Source of the DNA: DASXTS01 sp036402215
Lineage (GTDB): Bacteria; Actinomycetota; Actinomycetes; Mycobacteriales; Pseudonocardiaceae
Length of the DNA stretch: 5,377 nt
Reading direction: 5' to 3'
Assembly: GCA_036402215.1 (NCBI GenBank)
Contig: DASWTI010000225.1
Span: 1-5,377 of the forward strand
The position numbers were made by a program, and so were the translations under genes. Position 1 is the first letter of the stretch. The number at the start of each line of letters is the position of its first letter. The notes beneath the pieces are model-generated. The model was not told where the DNA came from. It saw nothing but the letters and a program-made list of their open reading frames with translations, and did not search any database. This document shows positions 4,491 to 5,377 of the stretch, one piece after another.

Positions 4491-5377
4491 ATGTCCCAGC
4501 CCGACCGCATCGGTCGATTCGTGGTCACCGGCCGGATCGGCGGGGGCGGCTTCGCCACGGTGTACCGGGCCACCGACGAGGCGCTCGACTCGCAGGTGGC
4601 CATCAAGATCCTGGCCCCCAACTGGCTGGACCAGGCGGACATCCGGGCGCGCTTCGTCGCCGAGGCCCGGCTGCTGCGCAAGGCCGACTCCGATCGCGTG
4701 GTCCGCGTCCACGACATCGGTGAGCTGCCCGACGGCAGCCCCTACTTCGTGATGACGCTCGCCGACCGCGGCACGCTCGGCGAACGCCTGGCCACCGGCC
4801 CGGTGCCCTGGCGCGCGGCCGTCGAAACCGCCGCGGAGATCACCCGCGGGCTGCGCGTGCTGCACGGCAGCGGCGTGCTGCACCGCGACGTCAAGCCGTC
4901 CAACGTGCTGTACCGCTCGCTCGCCACCGGCGGGGAGCAGCTGCTGCTCGGCGACCTCGGCCTCGGCAAGCTGCTGTCCGAGGGCTCGGTGCTCACCATG
5001 GTCGGCGGCACCCCCGCGTACATGGCGCCGGAGCAGGGCCGGGTCGGCGCCGGGGTCAGCGTGCGCACCGACGTGTACGGCGTGGGCGCCGTGCTGTTCA
5101 AGGCCCTCACCGGGCGCGGGCCGCACGAGGCCGAGGTGTGCGAGAACGTCGACGGCACCTACCGGGCGGTGCCGCCGGGGCGGCTGGTGGGCGGGCTGCC
5201 CACCGAGCTCGACACCCTGGTGCGCCGCGCGCTCGCGCCGGACCCGGACCAGCGGCAGCCGAGCGCGGAGGCGCTGCTGCACGAGCTGGAGCAGGTGCTC
5301 GCCGCGCCCGCGCCGCCGACCGGCCAGGCCGCCGTGGCCACGCACATCGCCACCCGGATCGCCACGCCCACGCTGTT
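4491..5377 (+). CDS. Hanks-type serine/threonine protein kinase, N-terminal part (runs off the right edge)
   Basis: The frame is open from ATG 4491 to the window end (295 codons). A full kinase domain lies at about residues 7-270. The Gly-rich loop is IGGGGFATV (16-24), with Ala in place of the third glycine. ATP-binding lysine is K39 (VAIKIL), helix-C glutamate E58, catalytic loop HRDVKPSN (131-138) with D133, metal-binding D155 in DLG rather than DFG, then TPAYMAPEQ (174-182), the TDVYGVGAVL helix (193-202) and the closing arginine R255. All residues needed for catalysis are present, so it should phosphorylate Ser/Thr. Residues 270-295 are the start of an Ala/Pro/Thr-rich stretch, usual for a juxtamembrane linker; whether a membrane helix and sensor domain follow cannot be seen. 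It diverges from a predicted lipoprotein gene that may work with it. The specific kinase (PknA/B/D-like and so on) cannot be named. Confidence 0.93.
   Translation, partial: MSQPDRIGRFVVTGRIGGGGFATVYRATDEALDSQVAIKILAPNWLDQADIRARFVAEARLLRKADSDRVVRVHDIGELPDGSPYFVMTLADRGTLGERLATGPVPWRAAVETAAEITRGLRVLHGSGVLHRDVKPSNVLYRSLATGGEQLLLGDLGLGKLLSEGSVLTMVGGTPAYMAPEQGRVGAGVSVRTDVYGVGAVLFKALTGRGPHEAEVCENVDGTYRAVPPGRLVGGLPTELDTLVRRALAPDPDQRQPSAEALLHELEQVLAAPAPPTGQAAVATHIATRIATPTL

Noticed and set aside
4437..5345. A 302-codon minus-strand frame opposite the kinase
   Set aside because: It is low-complexity His/Arg/Gly/Ala sequence, while the plus strand encodes a complete kinase domain with all catalytic motifs.

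Overview
The window is very GC-rich. Its codons end overwhelmingly in G or C, GTG and ATG starts are both used, and genes often overlap by 4 bp. With a secreted aqualysin-type subtilase, a PspC protein and a Hanks-type Ser/Thr kinase beside a lipoprotein, it fits chromosomal DNA of a filamentous actinomycete, possibly Pseudonocardiaceae or Streptomyces-like. The genus is inference. I see no tRNA, rRNA, CRISPR array, insertion sequence or phage gene. The layout looks like ordinary chromosome rather than a mobile island.

Left part (1-645, minus strand): the start of a leftward operon. A CoxG-family SRPBCC protein comes first and is followed, with a GTGA overlap, by the first 25 codons of a MobA/MocA-type nucleotidyltransferase. 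This pairing points to maturation of, or electron transfer from, a CO-dehydrogenase-type molybdenum hydroxylase encoded further left. Divergent from it (759-1238, plus) is a small PspC-domain membrane protein with a Q-F-T-G repeat in its N-terminal half, ending in a clean 11-bp hairpin terminator (1244-1270).

Centre (1398-2966, plus): a complete secreted subtilisin-like protease with signal peptide, I9 propeptide, S8 catalytic domain with aqualysin-like cysteine spacing, and a C-terminal domain of three related repeats. The interval 1239-1397 holds the PspC terminator, a 7-bp inverted repeat (1320-1343) and the protease ribosome-binding site, with no gene.

Right-centre (2954-4440, minus): a lipoprotein gene, then an ArsR-family repressor gene with its own promoter, then an AHSA1-type SRPBCC gene coupled to the repressor by an ATGA overlap. 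The arsR promoter has a perfect TTGACA -35 box and an 18-bp palindrome over the -10/start region. The spacing suggests a leaderless mRNA beginning at or next to a GTG codon. The SRPBCC gene converges on the protease gene and overlaps its 3' end by 13 bp. A 48-nt hairpin just beyond the protease stop therefore lies inside the SRPBCC reading frame.

Right end (4491-5377, plus, cut by the window): a Hanks-type Ser/Thr protein kinase, divergent from the lipoprotein gene across only 50 bp. The lipoprotein ectodomain resembles, from memory, the extracellular domains of some actinobacterial kinases, so the two may form a signalling pair. No obviously new system is visible. The most unusual points are the hairpin encoded within a gene, the leaderless operator-embedded arsR start, and the kinase/lipoprotein pair.
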